Assembly (NCBI GenBank): GCA_002422915.1
Contig: DITV01000004.1
Location: 220 to 64,219 of the forward strand
Length of the DNA stretch: 64,000 nucleotides
Direction of reading: 5' to 3'
From: Candidatus Saccharibacteria bacterium UBA6175
GTDB taxonomy: Bacteria; Patescibacteriota; Saccharimonadia; Saccharimonadales; Saccharimonadaceae
The notes under the pieces were generated by a model. That model worked only from the letters and a program-made list of their open reading frames with translations, was not told the origin of the DNA and made no database searches. Below are positions 50,294-58,994 of this stretch, piece by piece. Every line of letters begins with the position of its first letter. The first letter of the stretch is position 1. The position numbers and the translations under genes are program-made.

Positions 50294-51376
50294 ATGAGTT
50301 TGTCTATTGGTATCGTTGGTCTCCCAAACGTCGGAAAATCGACGCTTTTTAATGCCCTCACCGACAACAATATTCTGGCGGCTAACTACCCATTCGCCAC
50401 AATTGAACCGAATACGGGCATGATTGCCGTCCCCGACTCCCGGCTCGCTGTCTTGCAAGAAATGTATGGCGCCGCTAAGGTGATTCCTGCGACGGTGACG
50501 TTCGTCGATATTGCCGGCTTAGTCGCAGGCGCCAGTAAGGGTGAAGGCCTCGGCAATAAGTTCCTTGCCAATATTCGTGAATGCGATGCAATTGTGCACG
50601 TGGTGCGCGCCTTTGAAGACAGCGGTGTGATTCACGTTGACGCAACCATTGATCCAAAAAAAGACATTGAAACGATCAACACCGAGCTGATCTTGGCCGA
50701 TCTGCAGAGTATTGAGCGCCATCTGCCGAAACTGGAGCGTGAAGCCAAAGCGAATCCCCTCGCCCGCCCAGAAATCGAAGCGCTGAAGGCGCTGTCGCAC
50801 GAACTTGAAAAAGGGGTGCTTGCCTCTGAAGTGACCAGTGTGAACACAGAAAGTATTCAAGGCCTGCCTCTCCTCAACGCTAAACAAGTGATTTATGTCT
50901 TTAATGTCGATGAGCAAACCCTGGCAAACGATAGCCGCCGAGCCGAGCTGAGTTCAATTGTTGGCGGTGCACAGGCCATCTTCATCTGTGCCAAGCTGGA
51001 AGAAGAGCTCCGCGGCCTGTCTGATTCAGATGCCTCTGAACTGCTCGAATCGTATGGCGTCAGCGAATCTGGCCTCGCCCAGTTGGCGAGGGCTGCCTAT
51101 AGTACCCTTGGGTTACAAAGCTACCTGACTGCTGGACCAAAAGAAGTTCGCGCCTGGACAATTCATCAAGGCGATACCGCGCCGCAGGCTGCAGGCGTCA
51201 TTCATACCGACTTCGAAAAGGGCTTTATTGCTGCCCAAATTGTCGATTTCGATGACCTCATTACTGCCGGTAGCGAAACGGCTGCCAAGGCAGCCGGAAA
51301 AGTTCGCACTGAGGGTCGTGACTACGTGATGCGGCCCGGTGACGTGGTTGAGTTCCGCTTTAACGTCAGCAAATAG
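50294..51376 (+). CDS. ychF: OBG-family ATPase/GTPase YchF
   Basis: A 360-residue universally conserved P-loop protein associated with ribosomes and stress. GLPNVGKST near residues 9-17, DIAGLVAGASKGEGLGNKFL, a coiled-coil insertion and the C-terminal TGS domain (TIHQGDTAPQAAGVIHTDFEKGFI) are complete. TATAAT lies 7 bp before the ATG (leaderless). The last 55 bp overlap the convergent tlyA coding end. Confidence 0.96.
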   Translation: MSLSIGIVGLPNVGKSTLFNALTDNNILAANYPFATIEPNTGMIAVPDSRLAVLQEMYGAAKVIPATVTFVDIAGLVAGASKGEGLGNKFLANIRECDAIVHVVRAFEDSGVIHVDATIDPKKDIETINTELILADLQSIERHLPKLEREAKANPLARPEIEALKALSHELEKGVLASEVTSVNTESIQGLPLLNAKQVIYVFNVDEQTLANDSRRAELSSIVGGAQAIFICAKLEEELRGLSDSDASELLESYGVSESGLAQLARAAYSTLGLQSYLTAGPKEVRAWTIHQGDTAPQAAGVIHTDFEKGFIAAQIVDFDDLITAGSETAAKAAGKVRTEGRDYVMRPGDVVEFRFNVSK

Positions 51377-52074
51377 AATCGCTCTCGGTTCCCTTTTGCG
51401 CCGGCCACCTCACTATCTTGCTTGTCGACAATCACAAACTGGTCTTTTGCCCACTGTTCGAAGTCTTTTAAGATACCTCGACGTACTGAGTCATTTTTAA
51501 TAACCCCGTTGTTGGTAAGTCCCGCGCCAGCTTCGAATTGCGGCTTCACCATGGCGGCAATCTTTGTCTGTGGACCGGCAACATGTGCTGCCAGGTGCGG
51601 CAAAATCTCTCGGAGGCTAATGAATGAAACGTCAATCACAATAATCGATGGTGTTTCACTCGAAATAAAATCTCGGATGTCAGTTTTCTCGTGGAGTTCG
51701 ATTCGTGCGTCGTTTCGAAGACTCGGGTGTAGCTGCTCGGTACCGACATCAACCGCAAATACTTTCCTGGCACCGTGCTGCAGCGCATAGTCGGTGAAGC
51801 CGCCGGTGCTACTGCCCACATCGAGGACAACTGCGTCTAGAAAAGAAAGTTTCAACGCGCTGGCGACGCTTGCCAACTTCATGCCTGCGCGACTGACGTA
51901 TCGCTCTTCTGCTTCGAGCGAAAGCTCGGCGGTTGGCGCAACAAAAAAACCAGGCTTTAAAATAACCTTGCCATTTACTTTCACTTTACCCAGCTTAATG
52001 TAGCTCTCCGCCTGTGAGCGCGTTTCAGTGAGGCCCTGTTCGGCCAACGTGTGATCAAGCCGCTTCTTGGTCAC
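51322..52074 (-). CDS. tlyA: TlyA-type rRNA 2'-O-methyltransferase (hemolysin A family)
   Basis: A 250-residue protein with an N-terminal S4 RNA-binding domain (KRLDHTLAEQGLTETRSQAESYIKLGKV is split by a turn) and an FtsJ-like methyltransferase domain (VLDVGSSTGGFTDYAL, DVSFISLREILP, MVKPQFE). TlyA homologues methylate cytidines in 16S and 23S rRNA. It overlaps ychF by 55 bp at the 3' end and the 164-residue gene by 20 bp at the 5' end. Confidence 0.93.
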   Translation of the reverse strand: MTKKRLDHTLAEQGLTETRSQAESYIKLGKVKVNGKVILKPGFFVAPTAELSLEAEERYVSRAGMKLASVASALKLSFLDAVVLDVGSSTGGFTDYALQHGARKVFAVDVGTEQLHPSLRNDARIELHEKTDIRDFISSETPSIIVIDVSFISLREILPHLAAHVAGPQTKIAAMVKPQFEAGAGLTNNGVIKNDSVRRGILKDFEQWAKDQFVIVDKQDSEVAGAKGNRERFYLLTLKRNSTTSPGRIT

Positions 52075-52549
52075 GGGATGCCCTTAAGTGCTTGACTGCT
52101 TCAACGACAACGGGCAACTCACGATCTTGTCGTGAGGAGAAAAGAGCAACGGATGAGAGTTCGATGGGACCACGAGGGGGAAGGTCTCTTCCAATAGGAA
52201 CAAATCTCGGCTGCACCGCGGCAAGCTCTCGATCGGATGGACGATCGAGTTGACCAAACGACTTCGCTAATGCGTGTATAGCAAACCACTGTTTCTTATC
52301 AATATTTTTGACGTGTCGTGCTCGCTCGCCCCTGTACCTCCAAGAACGAAATCCAAGTCGTGTATCTAACATCGAATCTTCATCTTGAAATGAAAGGTCA
52401 ATAATATTTCGCAGGCGAGGCGTGAATGATTCAGGCAATTCCATCCAGTCAAAAAGGCGGACGTGTGGCGGTAAAACCGTGAACTCTTCACCAAGCTCAA
52501 GCCTTTGTGGAGTAGCGGCAACAATTACTCTGTCGTAGCCTTCGCGCAC
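52055..52549 (-). CDS. hypothetical protein between efp and tlyA
   Basis: A 164-residue protein starting at GTG 52549, 3 bp after the efp stop, and overlapping tlyA by 20 bp. It is Arg-rich, without membrane segments. The last 60 residues faintly resemble the C-terminal effector domain of LysR-type regulators, but there is no DNA-binding domain, so I do not assign that function. Confidence 0.6.
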   Translation of the reverse strand: MREGYDRVIVAATPQRLELGEEFTVLPPHVRLFDWMELPESFTPRLRNIIDLSFQDEDSMLDTRLGFRSWRYRGERARHVKNIDKKQWFAIHALAKSFGQLDRPSDRELAAVQPRFVPIGRDLPPRGPIELSSVALFSSRQDRELPVVVEAVKHLRASRDQEAA

Positions 52550-52552
52550 TGA

Positions 52553-53122
52553 TTAGTCTTTCTTTCGCTCGCGATACTCGCCCGTCGTGGTATCGACAGA
52601 AATAACATCGCCAAGCTTAATAAAGGCCGGAACTTTCACTACTAAGCCAGTTTCCAGAGTGGCATCTTTCAAAACACTACTCGTGGTGTCGCCCTTTACG
52701 ACGTCTTCGGTATACGTCACCTCAAGGAAAAGATTCTTTGGCAGATCAACGTTAATCACGCGCCCATCGAAGAACTGCAGCCCAAGGCTATCACCCTCTT
52801 TCAGGTATCCCGCGGCCGAGTCGACAATGTCACGAGACAGTTCAAACTGTTCGAAGCTTTCGGGGTCCATAAAGTGGAAAGTATCACCATCAGCGTACAA
52901 ATACTGTACCGTCTTGTTGGTCACTTCAGCTGAATCAACTTTTTCCTGACCCTTAAAGGTTTTTGGAATCACTGAACCGTCGATCAAGTTTTTGAGCTTC
53001 ACGTTCACAATACTTCCGCCACGACCCATGACCTTTTGGTTATAATCGATCACACGAAACGGTTTGCCGTCGATTTGAACGACAACACCTTTTTTAAGTT
53101 CAGTCGGTTGGTACGACGCCAT
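52553..53122 (-). CDS. efp: elongation factor P
   Basis: A 189-residue EF-P that relieves ribosome stalling at proline runs. The KOW-like N-domain, OB domains and C-terminal GDVISVDTTTGEYRER are complete. The tip loop reads VMGRGGS, so the residue that enters the peptidyl centre is Arg34, as in EarP-type rather than lysylated EF-P. No modification gene is visible in the window. Confidence 0.95.
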   Translation of the reverse strand: MASYQPTELKKGVVVQIDGKPFRVIDYNQKVMGRGGSIVNVKLKNLIDGSVIPKTFKGQEKVDSAEVTNKTVQYLYADGDTFHFMDPESFEQFELSRDIVDSAAGYLKEGDSLGLQFFDGRVINVDLPKNLFLEVTYTEDVVKGDTTSSVLKDATLETGLVVKVPAFIKLGDVISVDTTTGEYRERKKD

Positions 53123-53128
53123 CAGGGA

Positions 53129-53332
53129 TTATCCTTGGGCGACAAATGGAAGTAATGCAAGGTGACGAGCGCGCTTGATGGCGACAGCCAGTTGGCGTTG
53201 CTGTTTAGCGCTCAGGCCAGTCTTACCGATTGGTTCAATTTGCCCGTACATGTTAATGAATCGTTGCAAGGTTTTGACGTCTTTGTAGTCAAAGTACGCA
53301 GGAGTGTCTTTCTTAGATCGTTTCTGAATCAT
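53129..53332 (-). CDS. rpsR: ribosomal protein bS18
   Basis: A 67-residue 30S protein with the S18 core FDYKDVKTLQRFIN and GLSAKQQRQLAVAIKRARHLALLP. Third gene of the rpsF-ssb-rpsR operon. It binds with S6 to the central domain of 16S rRNA. Confidence 0.95.
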   Translation of the reverse strand: MIQKRSKKDTPAYFDYKDVKTLQRFINMYGQIEPIGKTGLSAKQQRQLAVAIKRARHLALLPFVAQG

Positions 53333-53353
53333 GAGTTTCTACTTTCTTTATTC

Positions 53354-53791
53354 CTAGAAAGGAATTTCGCTTAAATCAATTGGTTTATCTTCGATGTCTT
53401 CAATGACAACGTCGTCAGTTTTGCGGGCGTTGGTGCGGGGAGCGCTGTTTTCAGACGCGCCGTCGCCACCATTTGGCCCATCAAGGAAGGTAACGTCAGT
53501 GGCGGTGACTTCCACGCGTGAGCGCTTCTTGCCCGTCTCTTTGTCGTCCCAGCTATCTTGGCGCAATCGGCCCTGAACGAGAACACGGCGGCCCTTGCCA
53601 AGGTATTGCATGACGAGCTCACCAAGTTTTTCCCAGGCGGTGACGTCGAAGAAATCTGCGGCGTCGTCTTGACCACCTCGGTCTACGGCAATACTAAAGC
53701 TTGCGATCGTTTTTCCGGTGGTAGTGGTGCGCTGCTCTGGGTCTCGGGTCAAACGACCCATAAGGATGACTTGGTTGATGCTCTTTGCCAT
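53354..53791 (-). CDS. ssb: single-stranded DNA-binding protein
   Basis: A 145-residue SSB with an OB fold (INQVILMGRLTRDPEQR, FFDVTAWEKLGE, RRVLVQGRLRQDSW), a disordered linker and the acidic tail ending DLSEIPF, the usual docking site for repair and replication partners. It lies between rpsF and rpsR in the common order. Confidence 0.95.
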   Translation of the reverse strand: MAKSINQVILMGRLTRDPEQRTTTTGKTIASFSIAVDRGGQDDAADFFDVTAWEKLGELVMQYLGKGRRVLVQGRLRQDSWDDKETGKKRSRVEVTATDVTFLDGPNGGDGASENSAPRTNARKTDDVVIEDIEDKPIDLSEIPF

Positions 53792-53793
53792 GA

Positions 53794-54138
53794 TTACTCC
53801 TCTTCTTTAGTTTCGGTGCTTGCAGCTGCCTGTTCGGCAAGAGCCTTACGGGCTTTCACGTCGGCTTTTACCAAGAGGTAACGAAGTACTTCATCGGTAA
53901 TGTTGAACGTGTTAGAGATCTTGAGTGGTGCCTCTGCAGGCAGTTCAAGGTCCATGTATACGTAGACAGCAAAGTCTTCGCGGTTGATTGGGTACGCAAG
54001 CTTCTTCTTGCCCCAGTTGTCTTCGCGAGCGATGGTGCCGCCGGCTGCTTTAATGATGTCGCGCACTTTATTAAGTGGCGTCTCGAGATCTGCTTCCAGA
54101 TCAGGGTGAATCAGAACGGTAAGTTCGTATTCTTTCAC
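53794..54138 (-). CDS. rpsF: ribosomal protein bS6
   Basis: A 114-residue protein with S6 features YELTVLIHPDLE, WGKKKLAYPI and a charged C-terminal tail. Start GTG 54138 with a strong AAAAGGAG 7 nt upstream. It heads rpsF-ssb-rpsR; its leader carries a likely S6:S18 binding hairpin. Confidence 0.95.
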   Translation of the reverse strand: MKEYELTVLIHPDLEADLETPLNKVRDIIKAAGGTIAREDNWGKKKLAYPINREDFAVYVYMDLELPAEAPLKISNTFNITDEVLRYLLVKADVKARKALAEQAAASTETKEEE

Positions 54139-54155
54139 TAGGCTCTCCTTTTGGA

Positions 54156-54176
54156 ATCCTACTCTTTCGAGCGGAT
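54156..54176 (-). promoter_or_regulatory. probable S6:S18 autoregulatory leader hairpin
   Basis: On the minus strand ATCCG CTC GAAA GAG TAGGAT forms an outer ATCC/GGAT helix, an asymmetric internal loop (G opposite TA) and a GAAA-capped inner helix. The CCG followed by a short helix and GG matches the known S6:S18 mRNA site that imitates their 16S rRNA site. It lies about 18 nt before the rpsF start codon. Confidence 0.6.
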
Positions 54177-54223
54177 GCTTACACTTCTTTTATGTCCTGT
54201 AAGCTTGAGTTAATAACATGATT

Positions 54224-54252
54224 ATTATACCTCATCTCCTCTGTTATCGCAA
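54224..54252 (-). promoter_or_regulatory. rpsF-ssb-rpsR promoter
   Basis: Minus strand TTGCGA (54252-54247), 17-bp spacer, TATAAT (54229-54224), giving a leader of about 80 nt. Confidence 0.8.
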
Positions 54253-54344
54253 GTAGTACCCTCTTAGCGTACGCCGCGCACGCATCGGGTTCAAGGCAAA
54301 CAATCAATCGGGTAAGAAGAGTGTAAGAATTCTAGAGAGAGGGG

Positions 54345-56591
54345 TTAGCCAAGCTCTTCATCGTCAGCAGCGGCTAAGCCGCCGCCAAACACATCATCGA
54401 GGCTGCTCACCAGTACGTCACGAGGGCGGGCACCGTCAGCTGGGCCAATCAGGCCCTGTTCTTCCATTTGTTCCATCAGGCGAGCTGCACGGGCGTAGCC
54501 AACGCGCAGGCGGCGCTGCAACAAGCTAGCGCTGGCTTTGCCACTATCAATCACCACACGAACGGCGTCACGGTACATATCGTCGTCTCCCCCGCCGTCA
54601 AAGTCCATCACCACGCCACCCTTGCCATTGAGGGTCACCGGCTGGCTGACCACTTCGTCGTTGTATTGTGGCGGTGATTGGGCACGCAGGTGATCAGTGA
54701 TCTTGACGACTTCTTCGTCGGTCACCCATGCACCCTGGATACGCTTTGGCTTACTCATACTCGGCGTCAGGATCAACATGTCACCCTGGCCAAGGAGCTT
54801 CTCGGCTCCGATTTGATCGAGGATAGTCCGCGAGTCAATTTGCGAGGCAACCGTAAAGGCAATACGAGCCGGCACGTTGGCCTTAATGAGCCCTGTAATA
54901 ACGTCAACTGACGGACGCTGGGTCGCAAGTACTAAGTGGATACCAACAGCACGAGCTTTCTGCGCCAAGCGAACGATCAAGGCTTCAACGTCTCGAGCAG
55001 CGGCCATCATAAGGTCGGCGAGCTCGTCGATCACAATCACAATGTACGGCATAGCGCCTTCGGTGTGTTCTTGCGGAATACCGGCTTCATCCTGTACCAC
55101 CACCTTCTTGCTGCCCGATTGAATCATTGTGTTATACGTCTTGATGTCGCGAATCTTGTGTTCAGCCAGCAACGTGTAGCGGCGCTGCATTTCGTTGACC
55201 GCCCATTTCAAGGCACTAATGGTTTTTTCAGGCTCGGTAATAACGGGGGTAATAAGGTGAGGAATGTCTTCATACGGCGCCATTTCAACTTGCTTTGGGT
55301 CAACCAAAATCAGCTTCATATCGCTCGGGCTGTTGTTATAGAGCAAGCTTGTGAGAAGCGTATTAATCATGACCGACTTACCCGAACCAGTTTGACCAGC
55401 GATCAAAAGGTGGGGCATTTTATTCAATTCACCAACCACCGCTTGGCCGGAAATATCTTTACCAATCGCAAATGCCAGTGGCTCGGCACTTCCCTTCCAT
55501 TGTGGGCTGGTAAGAATCGAATGAAGGCGCACATCGGCTGCTTTGCGGTTAGGCACTTCAATACCAACCGCTTTTTGGCCAGGAATTGGTGCTTCAATAC
55601 GCAGGCTCTGAGCGGCAAGGTTCAATGCAATATTGGTTTCGAGCTGGGTAATACGGGTGAGCTTGACACCACTGGGAGGACGAAGCGTGTACTGAGTCAC
55701 CTTTGGACCAATGTTAGCCCCTTCCATCTCGACATCGATATTAAATTCACCCAGCGTTTCTTTAATAATCTGGGCATTCTGTTGCACGTCACCCGCATCA
55801 GCTGGAGACTGCTTCTTCTCAAGAAGATCAACGCTTGGCGATTCCCAGTTGGGGTCAGTGACCGTCACTAGAGCGGCCCGCTCTTCGGCGGCCTTGTCGC
55901 GCGGTGTTGAGTCCTTGAAGCTGGAACGATGCGCCGTTTTCTTGTCCTCAGCGTCGAGTGTTGGCACGCCGGCGTTGAGCTTGAATTCAGCAAGAGTGCT
56001 CTTCGGCGCGTCGATGGCGGCGGCTTGGCGCATGACCGTCACATTGGCTTCTTGTTCAGAGGTGTCGCGACGGGCCATTTCCCATAGCTTTTTAATAATC
56101 GTAATTGGTGAGACGCGAATAATGAACAAAATCGTAATGAGAATAAGCAAAATGTAGATAAAGGCGGCGACGCCTGGGTTCACCAGCAAGAGCATGCCAC
56201 TGTTCACGAGTGAGCCAACGAATCCGCCGGTTGTCTCACCGCTACTGTTCTTGAGAAGTCCGAACAAGCCAGAAAACCACACCAATGACAGTGCGGTCGC
56301 AGCCTTCATGACAAAAGGCAGACGGTTCTCTTCTGCGCGGAAGATTTCAACCGCAACGTAAATAAACAGGACAGGGACGACAAAGACGGCGTAGCCAACG
56401 GTGGTAATTGCTGCCTGATAAAGCCAGTCAAGGACCGGGCCACCGAGACCGAACCAGCCGAGAATAAGAAGGAATGAAAAAGCAATCAGGAACAATGCGC
56501 CGACCTGTGCCCAAAAGCCAACCGGAAGGGCGTGCTTTGGTGCGACAGGGGCGGATTTTTTTGAAACTGATCGCTTTTTCTTTTTTGCCAT
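54345..56591 (-). CDS. ftsK: DNA translocase FtsK/SpoIIIE
   Basis: A 748-residue protein with four N-terminal membrane segments (about 27-170), a linker, the alpha-beta motor (Walker A GQTGSGKSVM near residue 400, Walker B IVIVIDELADLMM) and a C-terminal gamma winged helix (AVRVVIDSGKASASLLQRR) that reads orienting sequences. It pumps DNA through the septum and activates Xer recombination. TATAAT lies 10 bp before the ATG. Confidence 0.96.
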   Translation of the reverse strand: MAKKKKRSVSKKSAPVAPKHALPVGFWAQVGALFLIAFSFLLILGWFGLGGPVLDWLYQAAITTVGYAVFVVPVLFIYVAVEIFRAEENRLPFVMKAATALSLVWFSGLFGLLKNSSGETTGGFVGSLVNSGMLLLVNPGVAAFIYILLILITILFIIRVSPITIIKKLWEMARRDTSEQEANVTVMRQAAAIDAPKSTLAEFKLNAGVPTLDAEDKKTAHRSSFKDSTPRDKAAEERAALVTVTDPNWESPSVDLLEKKQSPADAGDVQQNAQIIKETLGEFNIDVEMEGANIGPKVTQYTLRPPSGVKLTRITQLETNIALNLAAQSLRIEAPIPGQKAVGIEVPNRKAADVRLHSILTSPQWKGSAEPLAFAIGKDISGQAVVGELNKMPHLLIAGQTGSGKSVMINTLLTSLLYNNSPSDMKLILVDPKQVEMAPYEDIPHLITPVITEPEKTISALKWAVNEMQRRYTLLAEHKIRDIKTYNTMIQSGSKKVVVQDEAGIPQEHTEGAMPYIVIVIDELADLMMAAARDVEALIVRLAQKARAVGIHLVLATQRPSVDVITGLIKANVPARIAFTVASQIDSRTILDQIGAEKLLGQGDMLILTPSMSKPKRIQGAWVTDEEVVKITDHLRAQSPPQYNDEVVSQPVTLNGKGGVVMDFDGGGDDDMYRDAVRVVIDSGKASASLLQRRLRVGYARAARLMEQMEEQGLIGPADGARPRDVLVSSLDDVFGGGLAAADDEELG

Positions 56592-56686
56592 AATCTTTAT
56601 TATTATAGGCGCTTTCGGCGCGTATTGATATTTATATTATAGCAAAATTTACTACATTTTGCAAGAGGCTTATGGTTTAGCTACTC

Positions 56687-58852
56687 TTAGTAGCCGCGAC
56701 TCTCAACACGAGCGCGCATTTCAGCGACTTCACTGTCGGGCACCATTGGTGCAGGCAGCTTCTTGGCCGGTGGACGCTTATAGGTGCGAGGGGCGCCGTT
56801 TTCATCGGTCGCAATCTGTTGCTTGCCTTCTCCGTTGTTGCGTCCGCCGTTTCCACCGCCACCGCCGATTTCGTTGATTACCGGGATCACGATTGGGGTG
56901 CGGCGAGTCTGGTCGAAGAGCACGTGCGTTAGTTCGTCTTTGATTTCCTTCTTCACGACATCAAGGTCAACGCGTCGGCCACTGAAGGTGCGGGCCACTT
57001 TTTGCTTGAGGTATTGGCGGATGATGTTCATCAGCTCTTCGCTATCGCGTAGGTAAATGAAACCGCGGGAGATGATGTCTGGGCTGGTGAGCAGTCGCCC
57101 ACTTCCCTTTGAGACGGTCAAAATCACGACGAACATTCCTTCGCTAGCCATGTGAATGCGGTCTTTCAAGACCACTTCTGACACGATTGCTCCCGAGTCG
57201 TCGTACATAATACCGCCGACAGGGACACGGCCAGCCTTGCGGGCACCTTCGGTGGTGATTTCGATCACGTCACCAGAGTCACAAACAAAGATGTTGTCGC
57301 GCGGAATCGCTGCTTCTTTTTCAGCCAAACGCGCGTTGTGGACCAACATGTGGAACTCACCGTGAATTGGCATGTAGTAGGTTGGGTGCAAGGCGTTGAT
57401 CAGCTTCACGTGGTCGTCGTAGTAGCCGTGTCCTGAAAGGTGGAGTGGGCCGAGGCCGGTGAGGTGGGTCTTGCCGTTTTGCACGACTTCACTTCCCTCG
57501 CGCATCAGACCGTCTACGGTACGAACAACGTATTTCTCGTTACCAGGAATTGGGTTCGAGCTAAAGATAATGACGTCGCTGTTCTTGATCTTGATGTACT
57601 TGTGCGACCCAGAAGCCATTCGGTTCAGCACGGCGCTAAATTCACCTTGTGAACCAGTACAAATAATGGTGACTTTTTCATCAGGCATCTTAATGATGTC
57701 TTCCATCTTCATAATGACGTCTTTCGGCACGCGGATGGTGCCAGTTCGAAGGGCGACTTCAACGTTCTGAATCATGCTGTAACCAGCGAAGGCGACCTTT
57801 CGACCGTGCTTTTTGGCTTCGTCGAGAATGACCTGCATACGGTGAATCTGGCTACTGAATGAGCTGATAATAAGGCGGCTGTTGGCGTGCTTCTGCATTG
57901 CCTGCCCCATACTCTCTTGAATATCAAATTCGCCGTGAGTGTGGGTGCCGTCTGACTCACAGTTGGTAGATTCGTTCATGAAGAGCAAGATGCCTTCTTT
58001 GGTGGCAATTTCAGTCAACCGTTCGAGGTCGAACTTGCGGCCGTCGACCGGGTTGTCTTCAAAGCGCCAGTCACCTGAGTCAACCAGCACGCCAAGTGGC
58101 GTACGGATAACCACGGCAGTCGCATCAGGAATAGAGTGGTTCACGCGGACGAGTTCAATACTAAAGCTATCACCGAGCTGTGCTCGTTCATGCGCCTCAG
58201 GATCAAGAATATGGTATTCAGGCTCGTAGCCGCTGGTGGCTTCTTCCATGGTCTTTTGGAGCATGGCGACGGTAAACTTACTACCGTAGACCGGTGCAGG
58301 AATCTTGTCGATAAGGTGGCGGAAGGCGCCAATGTGGTCGAGGTGGCCGTGGGTAAAGACGACGCCGCGAATTTTGTGCTTGTTCTCTTCAAGATAGGTA
58401 ATATCTGGCACAATGTAGTTAATGCCTGGATAGTCGGAACCGGGGAACAAGAATCCCATGTCGATGACAATGATGTCGTTATCGTACTCGATTGCCATCA
58501 TGTTCTTGCCGATACCCATTTCGCCGAGCCCCCCAATAGGAATGACGCGGAGTTTTGGTCCGTTCGCTTTTGGCATCTTCTTTTGGTCAGCCAGGCTGAA
58601 CTGACGTCCGCCGTAGCCGTTGAAGACAGACTTGTTTACCGGAACGTTAATGATGTGCTGTGAGGCACGGGCATTGACGTCGTCGCTGGTGCGGCGTTGG
58701 GCACGAAATACTTCACCACGACGGGTTTGCGTGTTGGCAAGCACCGTATTGTTTTGCGAGTTCTGCTTTGAACGCTGGTTGTTATTATTGTTGTTTCGAG
58801 GCCGTCGCGAATGATCGTCAGCCTGTGGTGTTGAGAGTCGTTGTTGACCCAT
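56687..58852 (-). CDS. rnj: ribonuclease J
   Basis: A 721-residue beta-CASP metallo-beta-lactamase ribonuclease with endo- and 5'-exonuclease activity. The zinc motif is His168, His170, Asp172, His173 (THGHLDH). It has an extra N-terminal Asn/Gln/Arg-rich extension of about 95 residues and a Gly/Asn-rich insertion near the C-terminus (GGGGNGGRNNGEG). Leader of about 110 nt with TACAAT at 58976-58971 and AAAGGAG before the ATG. Confidence 0.94.
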   Translation of the reverse strand: MGQQRLSTPQADDHSRRPRNNNNNNQRSKQNSQNNTVLANTQTRRGEVFRAQRRTSDDVNARASQHIINVPVNKSVFNGYGGRQFSLADQKKMPKANGPKLRVIPIGGLGEMGIGKNMMAIEYDNDIIVIDMGFLFPGSDYPGINYIVPDITYLEENKHKIRGVVFTHGHLDHIGAFRHLIDKIPAPVYGSKFTVAMLQKTMEEATSGYEPEYHILDPEAHERAQLGDSFSIELVRVNHSIPDATAVVIRTPLGVLVDSGDWRFEDNPVDGRKFDLERLTEIATKEGILLFMNESTNCESDGTHTHGEFDIQESMGQAMQKHANSRLIISSFSSQIHRMQVILDEAKKHGRKVAFAGYSMIQNVEVALRTGTIRVPKDVIMKMEDIIKMPDEKVTIICTGSQGEFSAVLNRMASGSHKYIKIKNSDVIIFSSNPIPGNEKYVVRTVDGLMREGSEVVQNGKTHLTGLGPLHLSGHGYYDDHVKLINALHPTYYMPIHGEFHMLVHNARLAEKEAAIPRDNIFVCDSGDVIEITTEGARKAGRVPVGGIMYDDSGAIVSEVVLKDRIHMASEGMFVVILTVSKGSGRLLTSPDIISRGFIYLRDSEELMNIIRQYLKQKVARTFSGRRVDLDVVKKEIKDELTHVLFDQTRRTPIVIPVINEIGGGGGNGGRNNGEGKQQIATDENGAPRTYKRPPAKKLPAPMVPDSEVAEMRARVESRGY

Positions 58853-58994
58853 AAGTAGTATTTTCTCCTTTTTGTATGAAAATAGTTTCTTTAATTATTA
58901 GTAAAATCCCAAGTGAGAGAAGCGTGCAGATGCGGAAAGCAATTCTCGCTACTCTGTATCTAAGTGGCCTTATTGTAGCACGGTAAGGCGATTT
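58853..58994 (-). promoter_or_regulatory. RNase J promoter and long leader
   Basis: TACAAT -10 on the minus strand (58976-58971) followed by an A/T-rich leader of about 110 nt, much longer than those of most genes here, ending in AAAGGAG. Confidence 0.5.

Noticed and set aside
54936..55871. 311-codon plus-strand frame
   Set aside because: Antisense to ftsK, whose motifs are complete; His/Asn-rich shadow translation.
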